In this document: in pieces, positions 6,249 through 14,646 of the stretch
Layout: each line of letters begins with the position of its first letter
Position numbering within the stretch: position 1 is the first letter of the stretch
Assembly (NCBI GenBank): GCA_903889905.1
Contig: CAISZI010000035.1
Location: 1 to 43,816, forward strand
Length of the DNA stretch: 43,816 nucleotides
From: Candidatus Wirthbacteria bacterium
GTDB lineage: Bacteria; Patescibacteriota; CG2-30-54-11
Direction of reading: 5' to 3'
Position numbers and translations under genes: made by a program
The notes under the pieces: model-generated
Seen by the model: the letters and a program-made list of their open reading frames with translations, nothing else
What the model was told of the DNA's origin: nothing
The model's database searches: none

Positions 6249-7208
6249 ATGAACAACAACATTAAGCAACTCCTCCCTTCGCCAGTTTCCTGCGTCGCCT
6301 ACAATGCGGCATTATTAACCAAAGATGCCTCTGCTGCCACCAAACGAAAGCGGATGCTCCAGGATCCCAAAATTAGCTCGTTGATCGCAGAACTGCAGGA
6401 TTGGCCCGGTCCCAGCATTAGCAGCCACAAAAGCGCGCAACAGTTTTTTCACAAACTTTCCTTCCTCGCCGACATTGGCGTGCGTCATGACGACATTGGC
6501 ATAAAAACCATCATCGACAAAATCCTCACCCACCTCGATCCAAATGGAATACCACAACTTCCCACGACCATCGGCATAGCTTACGGTGGCACTGGCGAAA
6601 AAGTCTGGGCCTGGTCTCTGTGCGACGCTCCGACCGTACTGTATTCACTGCGCAAAATGGGTTGCCAAGATCCCGGGATTCTGCAGGCGACAGAATATCT
6701 TGCCGGGACTATCAGTGACAACGGCTGGCACTGTGTCGTCTCGCCGGAACTGGGTTCATGGCGCGGCCCTGGCAAAAAAGCGGATCCTTGCCCTTATGCC
6801 ACCTTGATCATGGTCAAACTGCTCTTGCAATTTGGGGACCGTTTTCAACGTGAAATTCTCGTCGGGGCTGCGTCGCTTCTGCAACTTTGGCAACAAAGCC
6901 GCACCAACCACCCTTACATTTTTTACATGGGCACCGACTTCCGCAAGCTCAAACTTCCCTTCATCTGGTATGACATTCTGCATGTGGTCGAAGTTCTGAG
7001 CCAAATACCTGAAATACAGCAGGATTCCAGGTTCAAGGAAATGTGGTCTATTATCGAGTCCAAGCAATACGAAGACCACGCATTTGTTCCCGAATCCACC
7101 TACCAGCCGTGGAAAGACTGGGACTTTGGGCAGAAGAAAATTTCCTCACCCTGGCTGACATTGTGCGTTGAAAAAATACGAAACCGACTGGGCAGAAGAA
7201 TTGAATGA
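6249..7208 (+). CDS. Alpha/alpha-toroid (prenyltransferase-repeat)-like protein
   Basis: A 319-residue, mostly helical soluble protein. Repeated segments of the type YGGTGEKVWAWSLCDAPTVL, ATEYLAGTISDNGWHC and PCPYATLIMVKLLLQFGD resemble the helix pairs of prenyltransferase / squalene-cyclase toroids. A conserved block YMGTDFRKLKLPFIWYDILH lies at about residue 224. The terpene-cyclase DxDD and protein-prenyltransferase zinc motifs are not evident, so an enzymatic role cannot be claimed. It lies 96 nt upstream of the heliorhodopsin gene on the same strand and may share its transcript. The C-terminus (PWLTLCVEKIRNRLGR) is basic. Confidence 0.5.
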   Translation: MNNNIKQLLPSPVSCVAYNAALLTKDASAATKRKRMLQDPKISSLIAELQDWPGPSISSHKSAQQFFHKLSFLADIGVRHDDIGIKTIIDKILTHLDPNGIPQLPTTIGIAYGGTGEKVWAWSLCDAPTVLYSLRKMGCQDPGILQATEYLAGTISDNGWHCVVSPELGSWRGPGKKADPCPYATLIMVKLLLQFGDRFQREILVGAASLLQLWQQSRTNHPYIFYMGTDFRKLKLPFIWYDILHVVEVLSQIPEIQQDSRFKEMWSIIESKQYEDHAFVPESTYQPWKDWDFGQKKISSPWLTLCVEKIRNRLGRRIE

Positions 7209-7304
7209 CGCAGAGATGCTTTCATCTCCTCTCTGTACTTCTCACAACAAATTACAATAAGATAAAAACAATCAACTATCCATTAACACCTATCAGGAGC
7301 ATCA

Positions 7305-8078
7305 ATGACAGAAACAATCAAACAATACCGAAGTCTGCGCAAATTCAATCTGATCATGGCTGGACTGCATTTCATCCAGGGAATGGCCATGTTGCTGCTG
7401 AGCAAAAACTTCAAACTACCCGTCACAACATCGTTTCTCAAATTCGACCAGACAGTGAATCGACTCGTTGCCGATCCCAAGACACTGTTCGAACTCCCCA
7501 TCGGTCCACTTGTCGCGACTTTTCTGCTGATCTCTGCGACCGCCCATTTACTGCTATCTTTGCCCCGGATCAATGACTGGTACAACCAAAATCTAGCAAA
7601 AGGGATTAATTTCGGCCGGTGGCTCGAATACTCTCTGAGCTCCTCTCTGATGATCGTCATTATCTCCATGCTGGCCGGGATCTATGACGTCGTCAGTCTT
7701 CTGGCAGTTTTCTTTCTCAATGCGATGATGATTTTGTTTGGCTGGATGATGGAATTGCACAATCAGTCGACCAAAAAGACCAATTGGACTGCCTATCTCT
7801 TTGGCTGTATCGCTGGCATCGTGCCCTGGATCGGCATCACCCTCTACCTCTTCGGAGCCGGAGCCGATGGCGCCAAACCGCCGACTTTTGTTTACTACAT
7901 TTTCTTCTCCATGTTTCTCTTCTTCAACAGTTTTTCCGTCAACATGGTCTTGCAGTACAAAAAAATCGGTCGGTGGCGTGATTATTTGTATGGCGAACGC
8001 GCATACATCATCTTGTCTCTCGTCGCCAAATCCCTGCTCGCCTGGCAGGTCTGGGCTGGAACACTGAGACCAATGTAA
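7305..8078 (+). CDS. Heliorhodopsin
   Basis: A seven-helix retinal protein of 257 residues with the heliorhodopsin layout (N-terminus predicted inside). Diagnostic residues are all present: Schiff-base Lys242 in SLVAKSLLAWQVW (helix 7), counter-ion Glu108 in RWLEYSLSSSLM (helix 3), and the paired polar-cluster His22 (AGLHFIQG) and His81 (ATAHLLL). The blocks ELHNQ, FGCIAGIVPW, NMVLQYK and WRDYLYGERAYI are family hallmarks. AGGAGCATCA precedes the ATG. Heliorhodopsins have slow photocycles; pumping is not typical and signalling or enzyme-regulating roles are proposed. No retinal-producing oxygenase is in the window, so retinal would come from elsewhere. Confidence 0.95.
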   Translation: MTETIKQYRSLRKFNLIMAGLHFIQGMAMLLLSKNFKLPVTTSFLKFDQTVNRLVADPKTLFELPIGPLVATFLLISATAHLLLSLPRINDWYNQNLAKGINFGRWLEYSLSSSLMIVIISMLAGIYDVVSLLAVFFLNAMMILFGWMMELHNQSTKKTNWTAYLFGCIAGIVPWIGITLYLFGAGADGAKPPTFVYYIFFSMFLFFNSFSVNMVLQYKKIGRWRDYLYGERAYIILSLVAKSLLAWQVWAGTLRPM

Positions 8079-8134
8079 GCACTGATTCATGCAGTCAAAT
8101 CGTCGTATGATCGCTCAATTCTAAAGGAAACTTC

Positions 8135-8617
8135 ATGCCCGCCATCACGCCCTTTCTCTGGTTTAATGACAATGCCGAAGAAGCCGTGAACCTCTACGTT
8201 TCCATCTTTCCAAATTCCAAAATCCTGAGCATCACCCGTTACGGCGACGCCATGCCGGCCATGAAGGGCAAAGTGCTAACCGCGGTGTTTGAGCTCGATG
8301 GCAAACAGTTTCGCGCCATCGATGGTGGGCCGCAATTTCCCTTTACCGAAGCGATTTCATTTCAGGTCGACTGCGAGGATCAGGCCGAAGTAGACCGCCT
8401 CTGGGACAAACTCTGCGACAGTGGCAAACCCGGTCAGTGCGGTTGGCTCAAAGACAAATTTGGATTATCGTGGCAAATCATTCCCAAAGCCATGAGCAAA
8501 TTATTTAGCGACAAAGACCCAATGCGAGCCAACCTCGTCACTGAAGCCATGTTGAAAATGACCAAGATTGAAATGGCTCCGTTGCAAAAGGCCTACGACG
8601 GGGAATTCATCAAATAA
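8135..8617 (+). CDS. PhnB-like VOC family protein
   Basis: A 160-residue glyoxalase/VOC-fold protein of the PhnB / 3-demethylubiquinone methyltransferase-like group. It starts MPAITPFLWFNDNAEEAVNL, followed by YVSIFPNSKILSITRYG, and carries GGPQFPFTEAISFQVDCED and the C-terminal CGWLKDKFGLSWQIIP, a typical layout. These proteins are often annotated as methyltransferases, but their biochemical role is usually unknown. AAAGGAAACTTC precedes the ATG. A second, distinct PhnB-like gene is at 12819-13235. Confidence 0.85.
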   Translation: MPAITPFLWFNDNAEEAVNLYVSIFPNSKILSITRYGDAMPAMKGKVLTAVFELDGKQFRAIDGGPQFPFTEAISFQVDCEDQAEVDRLWDKLCDSGKPGQCGWLKDKFGLSWQIIPKAMSKLFSDKDPMRANLVTEAMLKMTKIEMAPLQKAYDGEFIK

Positions 8618-8632
8618 AACAAGACGAATTCC

Positions 8633-9133
8633 ATGTCCTATCTCCTCATCCTCCGCGGTCCCCTCGGCGTCGGCAAAACCACTATCGCCCGACAGCTCCA
8701 GCAAACGATCAAGGCCGACTATATCTCTATCGACGAAATACTGGCGGCCAACGCTCTGGACCACATGGACCCAAACGAAGGATGCATTCCAGAGGCCAAT
8801 TTTCGTCAGGCCATCAACCTCATTTTGCCTGACATCAATCAGAATCTGCAGCACCATCAACCGGTCATTCTGGATGGCTGTTTTTATCACCTCGAAGCAA
8901 TCGCCTATTTGCAAAAGTCGCTACCTTTTCCAAGCATTATCGTCACGCTTCAAGCTCCCCTTGCAACTTGCATTGCCAGGGACAAAGAACGACAAAAATC
9001 CTTCGGCCCAGATGCTGCCAAAGCCGTCTACAAGCTCGTTAGTCGGTTTACCATCGGCAAAACAATCGACGCCACCAAGCCACAGAAAGAAATCGTCAAT
9101 GACATTCTGGCGCTACTCACCACGTCGATTTGA
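8633..9133 (+). CDS. P-loop kinase-like ATPase
   Basis: A 166-residue protein with Walker A GPLGVGKTT at residues 9-17 and a Walker B-like strand PVILDGCFYH near residue 79. It also has a basic LID-like segment ARDKERQKSFGPDAA. The size and layout fit the AAA_33 / chloramphenicol-phosphotransferase / zeta-toxin-like group of small-molecule kinases. The substrate is not evident. It follows the VOC gene by 15 nt and is probably co-transcribed with it. Its end faces the minus-strand P-type ATPase, with only 14 nt between the convergent genes and no clear terminator. Confidence 0.75.
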   Translation: MSYLLILRGPLGVGKTTIARQLQQTIKADYISIDEILAANALDHMDPNEGCIPEANFRQAINLILPDINQNLQHHQPVILDGCFYHLEAIAYLQKSLPFPSIIVTLQAPLATCIARDKERQKSFGPDAAKAVYKLVSRFTIGKTIDATKPQKEIVNDILALLTTSI

Positions 9134-9147
9134 ACTCTGCCAAACCT

Positions 9148-11709
9148 CTAAGCTTTTTTCGCCGTGTGTTTGTGCCACATCTTCAATAGCTCAAACCACA
9201 GGATGCTCGACACGGCTGCTCCCGCACAAATCAGGAAGTCACCTAAGTGCAACGAATCGAAAAGGAATAGCTTCTGCAAAAAAGGCACATTGAGGACAAG
9301 GGTCAAAAAAAGCGCGACTCCACCTACCAGAATCCACAACGATTTGTTGGGCTGACGGATGGTAGTCAAAATAGTGTTGTCCCAGGAACGGTTGACCAGA
9401 ATCAGGCAGACGTTGGCGATGACCAACGCTGTAAATGCCAGTGTACGGGCGTCCACTTCGCCAGCACCTGTATAAAGTCCAATCGCATAAATCGCCGTCG
9501 TGATCACCAGCACGGTCGCGCCCTGCAGGATACTGAGCGTCACCATACTGCGACTGAACAAACGGTCTTTGGGATTACGCGGCGGACGCTCCATAATACC
9601 CTTTTCCTCGGGTTCCGCTTCAAACACCACCGAGCAGGCCGGATCGATAATAAGTTCCAGAAAAACAATGTGCACCGGCATCAGGATGAGCGGCCACTTC
9701 AACAGAACGGGAATCAGCGACAGGCCCGCAATCGGTACGTGAATGGCGAAAATGTAGGCCATGGCTTTGCGGATATTGGTAAAAATCCGACGGCCCATGC
9801 GCACCGCGGCGACAATGGAAGAAAAATCATCGTCAAGCAAAACCAGTGACGCCGATTCACGCGCCACATCCGTACCCCGTTTACCCATGGCAATACCGAT
9901 GTGAGCGGCTTTGAGAGCCGGCGCATCATTGACACCATCACCGGTCATGGCCACGATTTCACCATTGGCCTTGAGCGCATTGACGATGTGCAGCTTTTGT
10001 TCGGGCACCACACGGGCAAAAATGTTGACGTCCTTGATCTTTTCCCGCATTTCTGTTTCGCTCATGGCCGAAAGTTGAGGACCAGTGATGACCTTGTCAC
10101 GGGGAAATAATCCGATCTGCTCGGCGATGTTTTGCGCCGTGCCCGGGTAATCCCCAGTAATCATGACGACGCGAATCCCGGCAGTATAACATTCCTTCAC
10201 CGCTGCTGGCACTGTCGGACGAATCGGGTCAATAAAGGCAATCAAACCAATGAATTGGAAGTCAAAATCGTGCTGTTCTTCCGGCAGTTTCGTTTCACTG
10301 AAATGAGATTTGGCCACGCCCAGGACGCGCAAGCCGCGGCTGCTGAGGGCGATGACTGATTTTTCCATACTTTGAAAAGCCTCCCGGCTCATATGGCAAA
10401 GATCACCGATCGCTTCCGGCGAACCTTTGGCCGCGATCACATAATCATGGCCATTGGGCGACTGCCACACATGCGACAGTGCCAGCAGTTTGTCCGAAAG
10501 CGGATATTCCCGGATCAGTTGCCAGTCGTGATGCAGGTGTTCGGTGTGGCGCAGGAAATTTTCGCCAAAGCTACGGATTGCCTTTTCCATCGGGTCAAAC
10601 GGGTCTTTCTGGCTAGCCAGGACGCTGTACTCGGCCAGGGCGTGATACGTCTCGGGAAAAAGCTCGGCTTTGTCTTTGGGATCGATGATAAAGAATTGAT
10701 CACCCACGCAAAGTTCTGCCATGGTCATTTTGTTTTGCGTCAGTGTTCCGGTTTTGTCTGTGCAAAGTACCGTGGCCGCACCTAGTGTCTCGATGGCCGG
10801 CACGCGTCGGGTCAAGACATTTTTGAGTGACATACGCCAGGCACCAAGTGCCAAAAAAATGGTCAAGACGACGGGAAATTCCTCCGGCAGCGTCGCCATG
10901 GCCAGTGCAATGCCGGCGAGAAATCCCTGGATCCAGTCGCCGCGTGTCAGGCCAAACACCACGACAACCAGGCCACAAAGGCTGAGACCAAAAATGGCCA
11001 GCTTTTTGACCAGGGCATCGGTTTCTTTCTGCAGATTAGTGTCTTCCGACTCGATCGCGAACAAGGCTTTACCGATTTTGCCGATTTCGGTGTTGCCACC
11101 AATCGAAATTACTTCGACAATTCCCTGCCCGCGAACGACCATGGTACCAGAAAAAACATACGGAAGATCGTCGCCGCCAGGACGGTTTTCACTCTTTTCA
11201 TCAGGAAAGCGTGAACGCTTACGCACAGATAACGATTCGCCGGTGAGCAATGATTCATCCACAAGCAAATTGGTACTATCGATCAAAATCGCGTCTGCTG
11301 CCACACGCCCACCTTCGGAGATCACCATCAGATCGCCGCGCACCACGTCTTTGCCGGAAACGGTCATTTCATTGCCGTCACGAATCACCGCTGCCCGCGG
11401 GCTGGATAAATCTTTTAATGCATCCAGCGCCCGTTCAGTTTTCCACTCTTGAAAAAAAGTAATGCCAATCACCACCACCACAAACCCCAGCAGCATGATG
11501 CCTTCCTGAATATCGCCCAAGACAAAGTACAGCAGCCCACCACCGACAAGAAGCAGAAACATCGGCTCGCTGATCACTTCCTTGAAAATCGCCAAAAAAT
11601 TTCTTTTTTTGGCTGCCGGCAGCTCATTGTAGCCTTCGTTCAAATGCCGCTGATCGACTTCCGCCTGTGTCAAACCAGAAAGCGTATGAATGTCCAGATT
11701 GGCCTGCAT
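9148..11709 (-). CDS. Type II (P2) cation-transporting P-type ATPase
   Basis: An 853-residue ATPase with the full P-type order: actuator TGES at 156-159, helix-4 motif PEEFP at 275-279, phosphorylation motif CTDKTGTLT with Asp318, then MTGDGVNDAPALK and GTDVARESASLVLLDDDFSS, and four C-terminal helices. It resembles calcium pumps, but helix 4 has PEEFP where calcium pumps usually have PEGLP. The helix-5 NxxE of SERCA is replaced by FAIHVPIAG, and helix 6 reads ELIIDPACSVVFE. The ion is therefore uncertain. GAGGTGA lies just before the ATG, and a TTGACG/CATACT promoter is at 11740-11768. Confidence 0.93.
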   Translation of the reverse strand: MQANLDIHTLSGLTQAEVDQRHLNEGYNELPAAKKRNFLAIFKEVISEPMFLLLVGGGLLYFVLGDIQEGIMLLGFVVVVIGITFFQEWKTERALDALKDLSSPRAAVIRDGNEMTVSGKDVVRGDLMVISEGGRVAADAILIDSTNLLVDESLLTGESLSVRKRSRFPDEKSENRPGGDDLPYVFSGTMVVRGQGIVEVISIGGNTEIGKIGKALFAIESEDTNLQKETDALVKKLAIFGLSLCGLVVVVFGLTRGDWIQGFLAGIALAMATLPEEFPVVLTIFLALGAWRMSLKNVLTRRVPAIETLGAATVLCTDKTGTLTQNKMTMAELCVGDQFFIIDPKDKAELFPETYHALAEYSVLASQKDPFDPMEKAIRSFGENFLRHTEHLHHDWQLIREYPLSDKLLALSHVWQSPNGHDYVIAAKGSPEAIGDLCHMSREAFQSMEKSVIALSSRGLRVLGVAKSHFSETKLPEEQHDFDFQFIGLIAFIDPIRPTVPAAVKECYTAGIRVVMITGDYPGTAQNIAEQIGLFPRDKVITGPQLSAMSETEMREKIKDVNIFARVVPEQKLHIVNALKANGEIVAMTGDGVNDAPALKAAHIGIAMGKRGTDVARESASLVLLDDDFSSIVAAVRMGRRIFTNIRKAMAYIFAIHVPIAGLSLIPVLLKWPLILMPVHIVFLELIIDPACSVVFEAEPEEKGIMERPPRNPKDRLFSRSMVTLSILQGATVLVITTAIYAIGLYTGAGEVDARTLAFTALVIANVCLILVNRSWDNTILTTIRQPNKSLWILVGGVALFLTLVLNVPFLQKLFLFDSLHLGDFLICAGAAVSSILWFELLKMWHKHTAKKA

Positions 11710-11739
11710 AATGTCACCTCAAAAAATAGGTCTTCGTTC

Positions 11740-11768
11740 AGTATGAGGCCACAACCGGATGGCGTCAA
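11740..11768 (-). promoter_or_regulatory. Probable sigma-70 promoter of the P-type ATPase
   Basis: On the minus strand, TTGACG (11763-11768) and CATACT (11740-11745) are 17 nt apart, about 31 nt upstream of the ATG. The -35 matches consensus in five positions; the -10 is weaker. Confidence 0.45.
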
Positions 11769-11853
11769 GCCACAAAAGAACCAGCTGTTTTGTCGGCAAA
11801 CCTTGACACCACAAAGCCTTTAATTTGGTTGAATCATAGTGAGTTCTCTGCTA

Positions 11854-11881
11854 TTGTTGCGCCACTCCATTCGCCTATAAT
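11854..11881 (+). promoter_or_regulatory. Probable promoter of the bestrophin-like gene
   Basis: TTGTTG (11854-11859), a 16-nt spacer and a perfect TATAAT (11876-11881). The predicted transcript would start only a few nucleotides before the ATG at 11894, giving a very short leader. Confidence 0.5.
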
Positions 11882-11893
11882 CGGGTAACCAAC

Positions 11894-12673
11894 ATGCCTC
11901 GTTTTCTCGCCAAATGGAAATTGGTCATCAAAATCCTGCCTTATCTTGTGCTGATTTTGGCCCTCAAATACCTCGTCCACTTTCTTGGCTATGAATTCTT
12001 GAGCCTTAGCTCCCTCTTCGGCGCCCTCATCTCCGCTAATGTCTTCCTCATCGGTTTCCTCATCACTGGCGTAATGAGCGACTTCAAGGAGGCGGAAAAA
12101 TTGCCATCAGACATCGCCTGCAGCCTCGAAGCCATAGCTGACGAATGTTTCATCATTTACGAAAATAAAAAATCGCCCGCGGCCAAACAAGGCCTCGAGC
12201 ACATCTCCGGCATCTTCACCGCTATCCTGCACTGGTTCCAAAAGGAAACTCGGACACACGAAGTTATGGCCAGAATTTTTGAGCTCAATCATTACTTTCT
12301 GAAATTTGAAAAGGAAACCCAGGCCAACTTTATCGTCCGCATAAAACAGGAGCAAAACCTGCTACGCAAGATGATCCACCGTATCCACAACATCCGCGAA
12401 CTGTCTTTTGTCCAAACCGGTTACGTGATCGTCGAGGCCATCACTTTTATCCTCATTTTGGGCTTGATCGTAATGAAAATCGACCCCTACTTCGAAAGTG
12501 TTTTCTTCGTCGTCTTTGTCAGCTTCTTTCTGCTCTACATGATCGTCTTTCTCAAAGACCTCGACAATCCGTTTGGGTACTACGATGACCAGAGTGCAGT
12601 AGAAGAAGTCTCGCTCAAACCCATCTCCGACGGCCTCAATGACCTGAGAGAACGCCTCGCCCATCTCCCATAA
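11894..12673 (+). CDS. Bestrophin-like membrane protein
   Basis: A 259-residue protein with hydrophobic helices at about 10-32, 38-60, 176-196 and 200-222. A long charged helical region lies between the second and third (DFKEAEKLPSDIACSLEAIA onward). The order of two helices, helical cytoplasmic bundle, two helices, plus the exit segment FLKDLDNPFGYYDD, resembles the DUF4239 / bestrophin-like group of putative channels. Function is unproven. It stands alone, transcribed away from the P-type ATPase gene, with which it shares a 184-nt intergenic region. Confidence 0.6.
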   Translation: MPRFLAKWKLVIKILPYLVLILALKYLVHFLGYEFLSLSSLFGALISANVFLIGFLITGVMSDFKEAEKLPSDIACSLEAIADECFIIYENKKSPAAKQGLEHISGIFTAILHWFQKETRTHEVMARIFELNHYFLKFEKETQANFIVRIKQEQNLLRKMIHRIHNIRELSFVQTGYVIVEAITFILILGLIVMKIDPYFESVFFVVFVSFFLLYMIVFLKDLDNPFGYYDDQSAVEEVSLKPISDGLNDLRERLAHLP

Positions 12674-12818
12674 AACATCCCAATCGATTCATCCCAGCCA
12701 CAATACCCGACAACCTTATTGGTTTTTGGATGTTGATAAAACACTTAACAAATCAATTTATTCATGCTAATCTAGTATTAGTTTGTTGGCGTTTCATCCC
12801 TCAATGCAAAAGAATTCC

Positions 12819-13235
12819 ATGGCTCAACTCAATCCGTACATTACCTTCAGTGGTAACTGCCGCGCCGCGTTTGATTTTTACAAATTCTGTCTCGGCGGCA
12901 ACCTCACCTTGCAGACCGTCGGCGAATCGCCCATGGCAGATCAGATGCCGGCGATGCAAGACCTGATCATGCACGTCAGCCTCGCGACTGGCACTCTTAC
13001 CCTCATGGGATCCGATATGCTCGGCCCCGAAGGGTTAACTGCCGGCAACAACATGACACTCAGCCTCAATTGCGACAGTGAAAAAGAAATCAATGATTAC
13101 TTTGCCAAACTCTCCGTCGGTGCCAAAGTCACGCATCCTCTCAAGGAAGAATTCTGGGGCGGTATCTATGGCGACTTTACCGACCAGTTCGGTGTGCGAT
13201 GGATGCTCAACTTCCAAAAGCAACCCATGCCCTAG
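12819..13235 (+). CDS. PhnB-like VOC family protein (second copy type)
   Basis: 138 residues from the ATG at 12819, where MAQLNPYITFSGNCRAAFDF is the classic PhnB start. An upstream in-frame TTG (12783) and ATG (12804) would add non-conserved residues. Later blocks are LGGNLTLQTVGESPM, TLTLMGSDM and EEFWGGIYGDFTDQFGVRWM, the hallmark C-terminal VOC segment. The protein belongs to a different PhnB subgroup from the gene at 8135-8617. It lies about 140 nt upstream of a GNAT gene. Confidence 0.88.
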   Translation: MAQLNPYITFSGNCRAAFDFYKFCLGGNLTLQTVGESPMADQMPAMQDLIMHVSLATGTLTLMGSDMLGPEGLTAGNNMTLSLNCDSEKEINDYFAKLSVGAKVTHPLKEEFWGGIYGDFTDQFGVRWMLNFQKQPMP

Positions 13236-13377
13236 TGCTCATAGGACATTCAGATCTGTGCATTCCCGTCGAATTTCGAAAAACATCGATTGGCAAAAAA
13301 TTGATTGAATTGTGGCGTGGTTTGTTATATAGATCAATGTGCTTGATTTATCAGAATAAATACGAACAATAATTCTT

Positions 13378-14007
13378 ATGTCATTTGAAATTACCCGTGC
13401 CCGGCCCGATGACGACATGCTTGTTATTGGTGATCTGATCTTCGAGACCGATCTTTTGCTGTTTCCTTTTCTGTTAAAACCCAAACACAAAGCCGTTCCC
13501 TTTTGGGCCAATATGGCAAAGCAAGTGGGAAATCGGTTTTCTTACCAACGCATGTGGAGTGCCCGACAAAGTAGTCAAGTTGTTGGAATTTTAATCGGCT
13601 ATGATGACAAAGATATCAGCACGTTGACAGATTTATGGCAATTTGCCAAAACTTGTCCCAAACGCGATTTGCTGGGATTAGCGCTGCGTTCGTCAACATT
13701 GGATCTGCGTTTGAATTCGCACCACTACCCCAACTCCATGTACATCCAGAATATCTGTGTGCACGAAAATTTCCGTCGGCAAGGAATTGCAACGGCGATG
13801 ATTCAACAATTTGCTGCAGAAGCTCAACTGAACAAATATGCCAAAGTTTTTCTGGATGTTTCGATCGAGAATCCGACTGCCAAAAAAGTATATGAAAATC
13901 AAGGTTTTAGAGTCATCAAACAAAAGCAACTGAATTTTCGCGGCCATAATCTGGGCACCTACCTGATGGAAAAAATTCTTTCCCCACAGGATCAGACAAA
14001 GCCTTGA
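13378..14007 (+). CDS. GNAT family N-acetyltransferase with long N-terminal part
   Basis: A 209-residue protein. GNAT motif A is NSMYIQNICVHENFRRQGIA (residues 120-139), and motif B is VSIENPTAKKVYENQGFRVI near 162-181. The N-terminal 110 residues are longer than in minimal GNATs (LIFETDLLLFPFLLKP and later WQFAKTCPKRDLLG) and fit the subgroup of 200-residue acetyltransferases. The substrate is unknown. The 142-nt upstream region is AT-rich. A terminator-like hairpin follows the stop at 14050-14073. Confidence 0.8.
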   Translation: MSFEITRARPDDDMLVIGDLIFETDLLLFPFLLKPKHKAVPFWANMAKQVGNRFSYQRMWSARQSSQVVGILIGYDDKDISTLTDLWQFAKTCPKRDLLGLALRSSTLDLRLNSHHYPNSMYIQNICVHENFRRQGIATAMIQQFAAEAQLNKYAKVFLDVSIENPTAKKVYENQGFRVIKQKQLNFRGHNLGTYLMEKILSPQDQTKP

Positions 14008-14049
14008 TTCCAGTTTGACCCCTGCTGACGCCTTTTGATAACGAACCCT

Positions 14050-14073
14050 CCCGTGGCCGTTACCGGGTTTTTT
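14050..14073 (+). terminator. Rho-independent terminator candidate
   Basis: CCCG (14050-14053) pairs with CGGG (14064-14067), with AACCC/GGGTT as an alternative outer stem, followed by TTTTTT. It lies 42 nt after the GNAT stop. Confidence 0.55.
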
Positions 14074-14149
14074 GGGGCGCATTTCATTCAGACTCGGAAT
14101 GAGCTACAATGCCGCTACGCAAAAAATTCAGTTATACCAAGGAGAAAAA

Positions 14150-14578
14150 ATGACCAAAGGTTTACTGGCAAAACAAACGATTGCCATCCAAGCGCCGGTC
14201 ACGGCCGTCTGGGAAGCCCTGACCAATCCCGCCAAAATCAAGCTGTACTTGTTTGGTACCGATACTGTCACGGACTGGAAAGTGGGCAGCCCGATCACTT
14301 ACTCAGGCGTGTGGAATTGTAAAGCCTACGAGGACAAAGGCAAAATTCTTCAGATCGAACCTAACCAACTACTGCAGTTTACGCATTGGAGTGTGATGTC
14401 GGGGACTGCCGATGCGCCGGAAAACTATTTCACTGTTACCTACAAACTCTTCAACCAGGGAGAAGTCACCGAACTCACCGTCACCCAGGAAAATATTGCC
14501 CACCAGAAAGCCAAGGAAGAATCCGAAAAAAACTGGGGCATCGTTTTGCAAGGCATTAAAGCAATTACAGAAAAATAA
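14150..14578 (+). CDS. SRPBCC / AHSA1-type domain protein
   Basis: 142 residues from the ATG at 14150. An in-frame start 78 nt earlier lies over the terminator hairpin and is rejected; AAGGAGAAAAA stands directly before the chosen ATG. The START-like fold is shown by AIQAPVTAVWEALTNPAKIK at residues 12-31, FGTDTVTDWKVGSPITYSG, and the C-terminal amphipathic helix EESEKNWGIVLQGIKAI. AHSA1-like proteins bind hydrophobic ligands or, in eukaryotes, activate Hsp90. No ligand can be named here. Confidence 0.85.
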   Translation: MTKGLLAKQTIAIQAPVTAVWEALTNPAKIKLYLFGTDTVTDWKVGSPITYSGVWNCKAYEDKGKILQIEPNQLLQFTHWSVMSGTADAPENYFTVTYKLFNQGEVTELTVTQENIAHQKAKEESEKNWGIVLQGIKAITEK

Positions 14579-14585
14579 CTTGTTT

Positions 14586-14615
14586 TTGAAAACAGCAAAA
14601 CAACAATGGTATAAT
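14586..14615 (+). promoter_or_regulatory. Promoter of the methyltransferase-like gene
   Basis: TTGAAA (14586-14591), 18-nt spacer, TATAAT (14610-14615) with an adjacent upstream TGG. The -10 is perfect, about 30 nt before the ATG at 14647. Confidence 0.6.
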
Positions 14616-14646
14616 TAATGCCTTGTAACCCACACATCAAGGCGAT

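Noticed and set aside
7593-8090. Long minus-strand open frame (165 codons) over heliorhodopsin
   Set aside because: It lies fully within a clear family member on the other strand, is rich in Asp/His/Gly repeats typical of antisense frames, and has no ribosome site.
10721-11452. Plus-strand frame of 243 codons inside the P-type ATPase
   Set aside because: It is antisense to the actuator and P-domain coding of a well-supported ATPase; Ser/Pro/Arg-rich composition without family features.
12107-12355. Minus-strand small frames over the bestrophin-like gene
   Set aside because: Antisense shadows of an intact membrane-protein frame.
14072-14149. Longer start for the SRPBCC protein
   Set aside because: It would begin over the terminator hairpin; AAGGAG just before 14150 decides the start.
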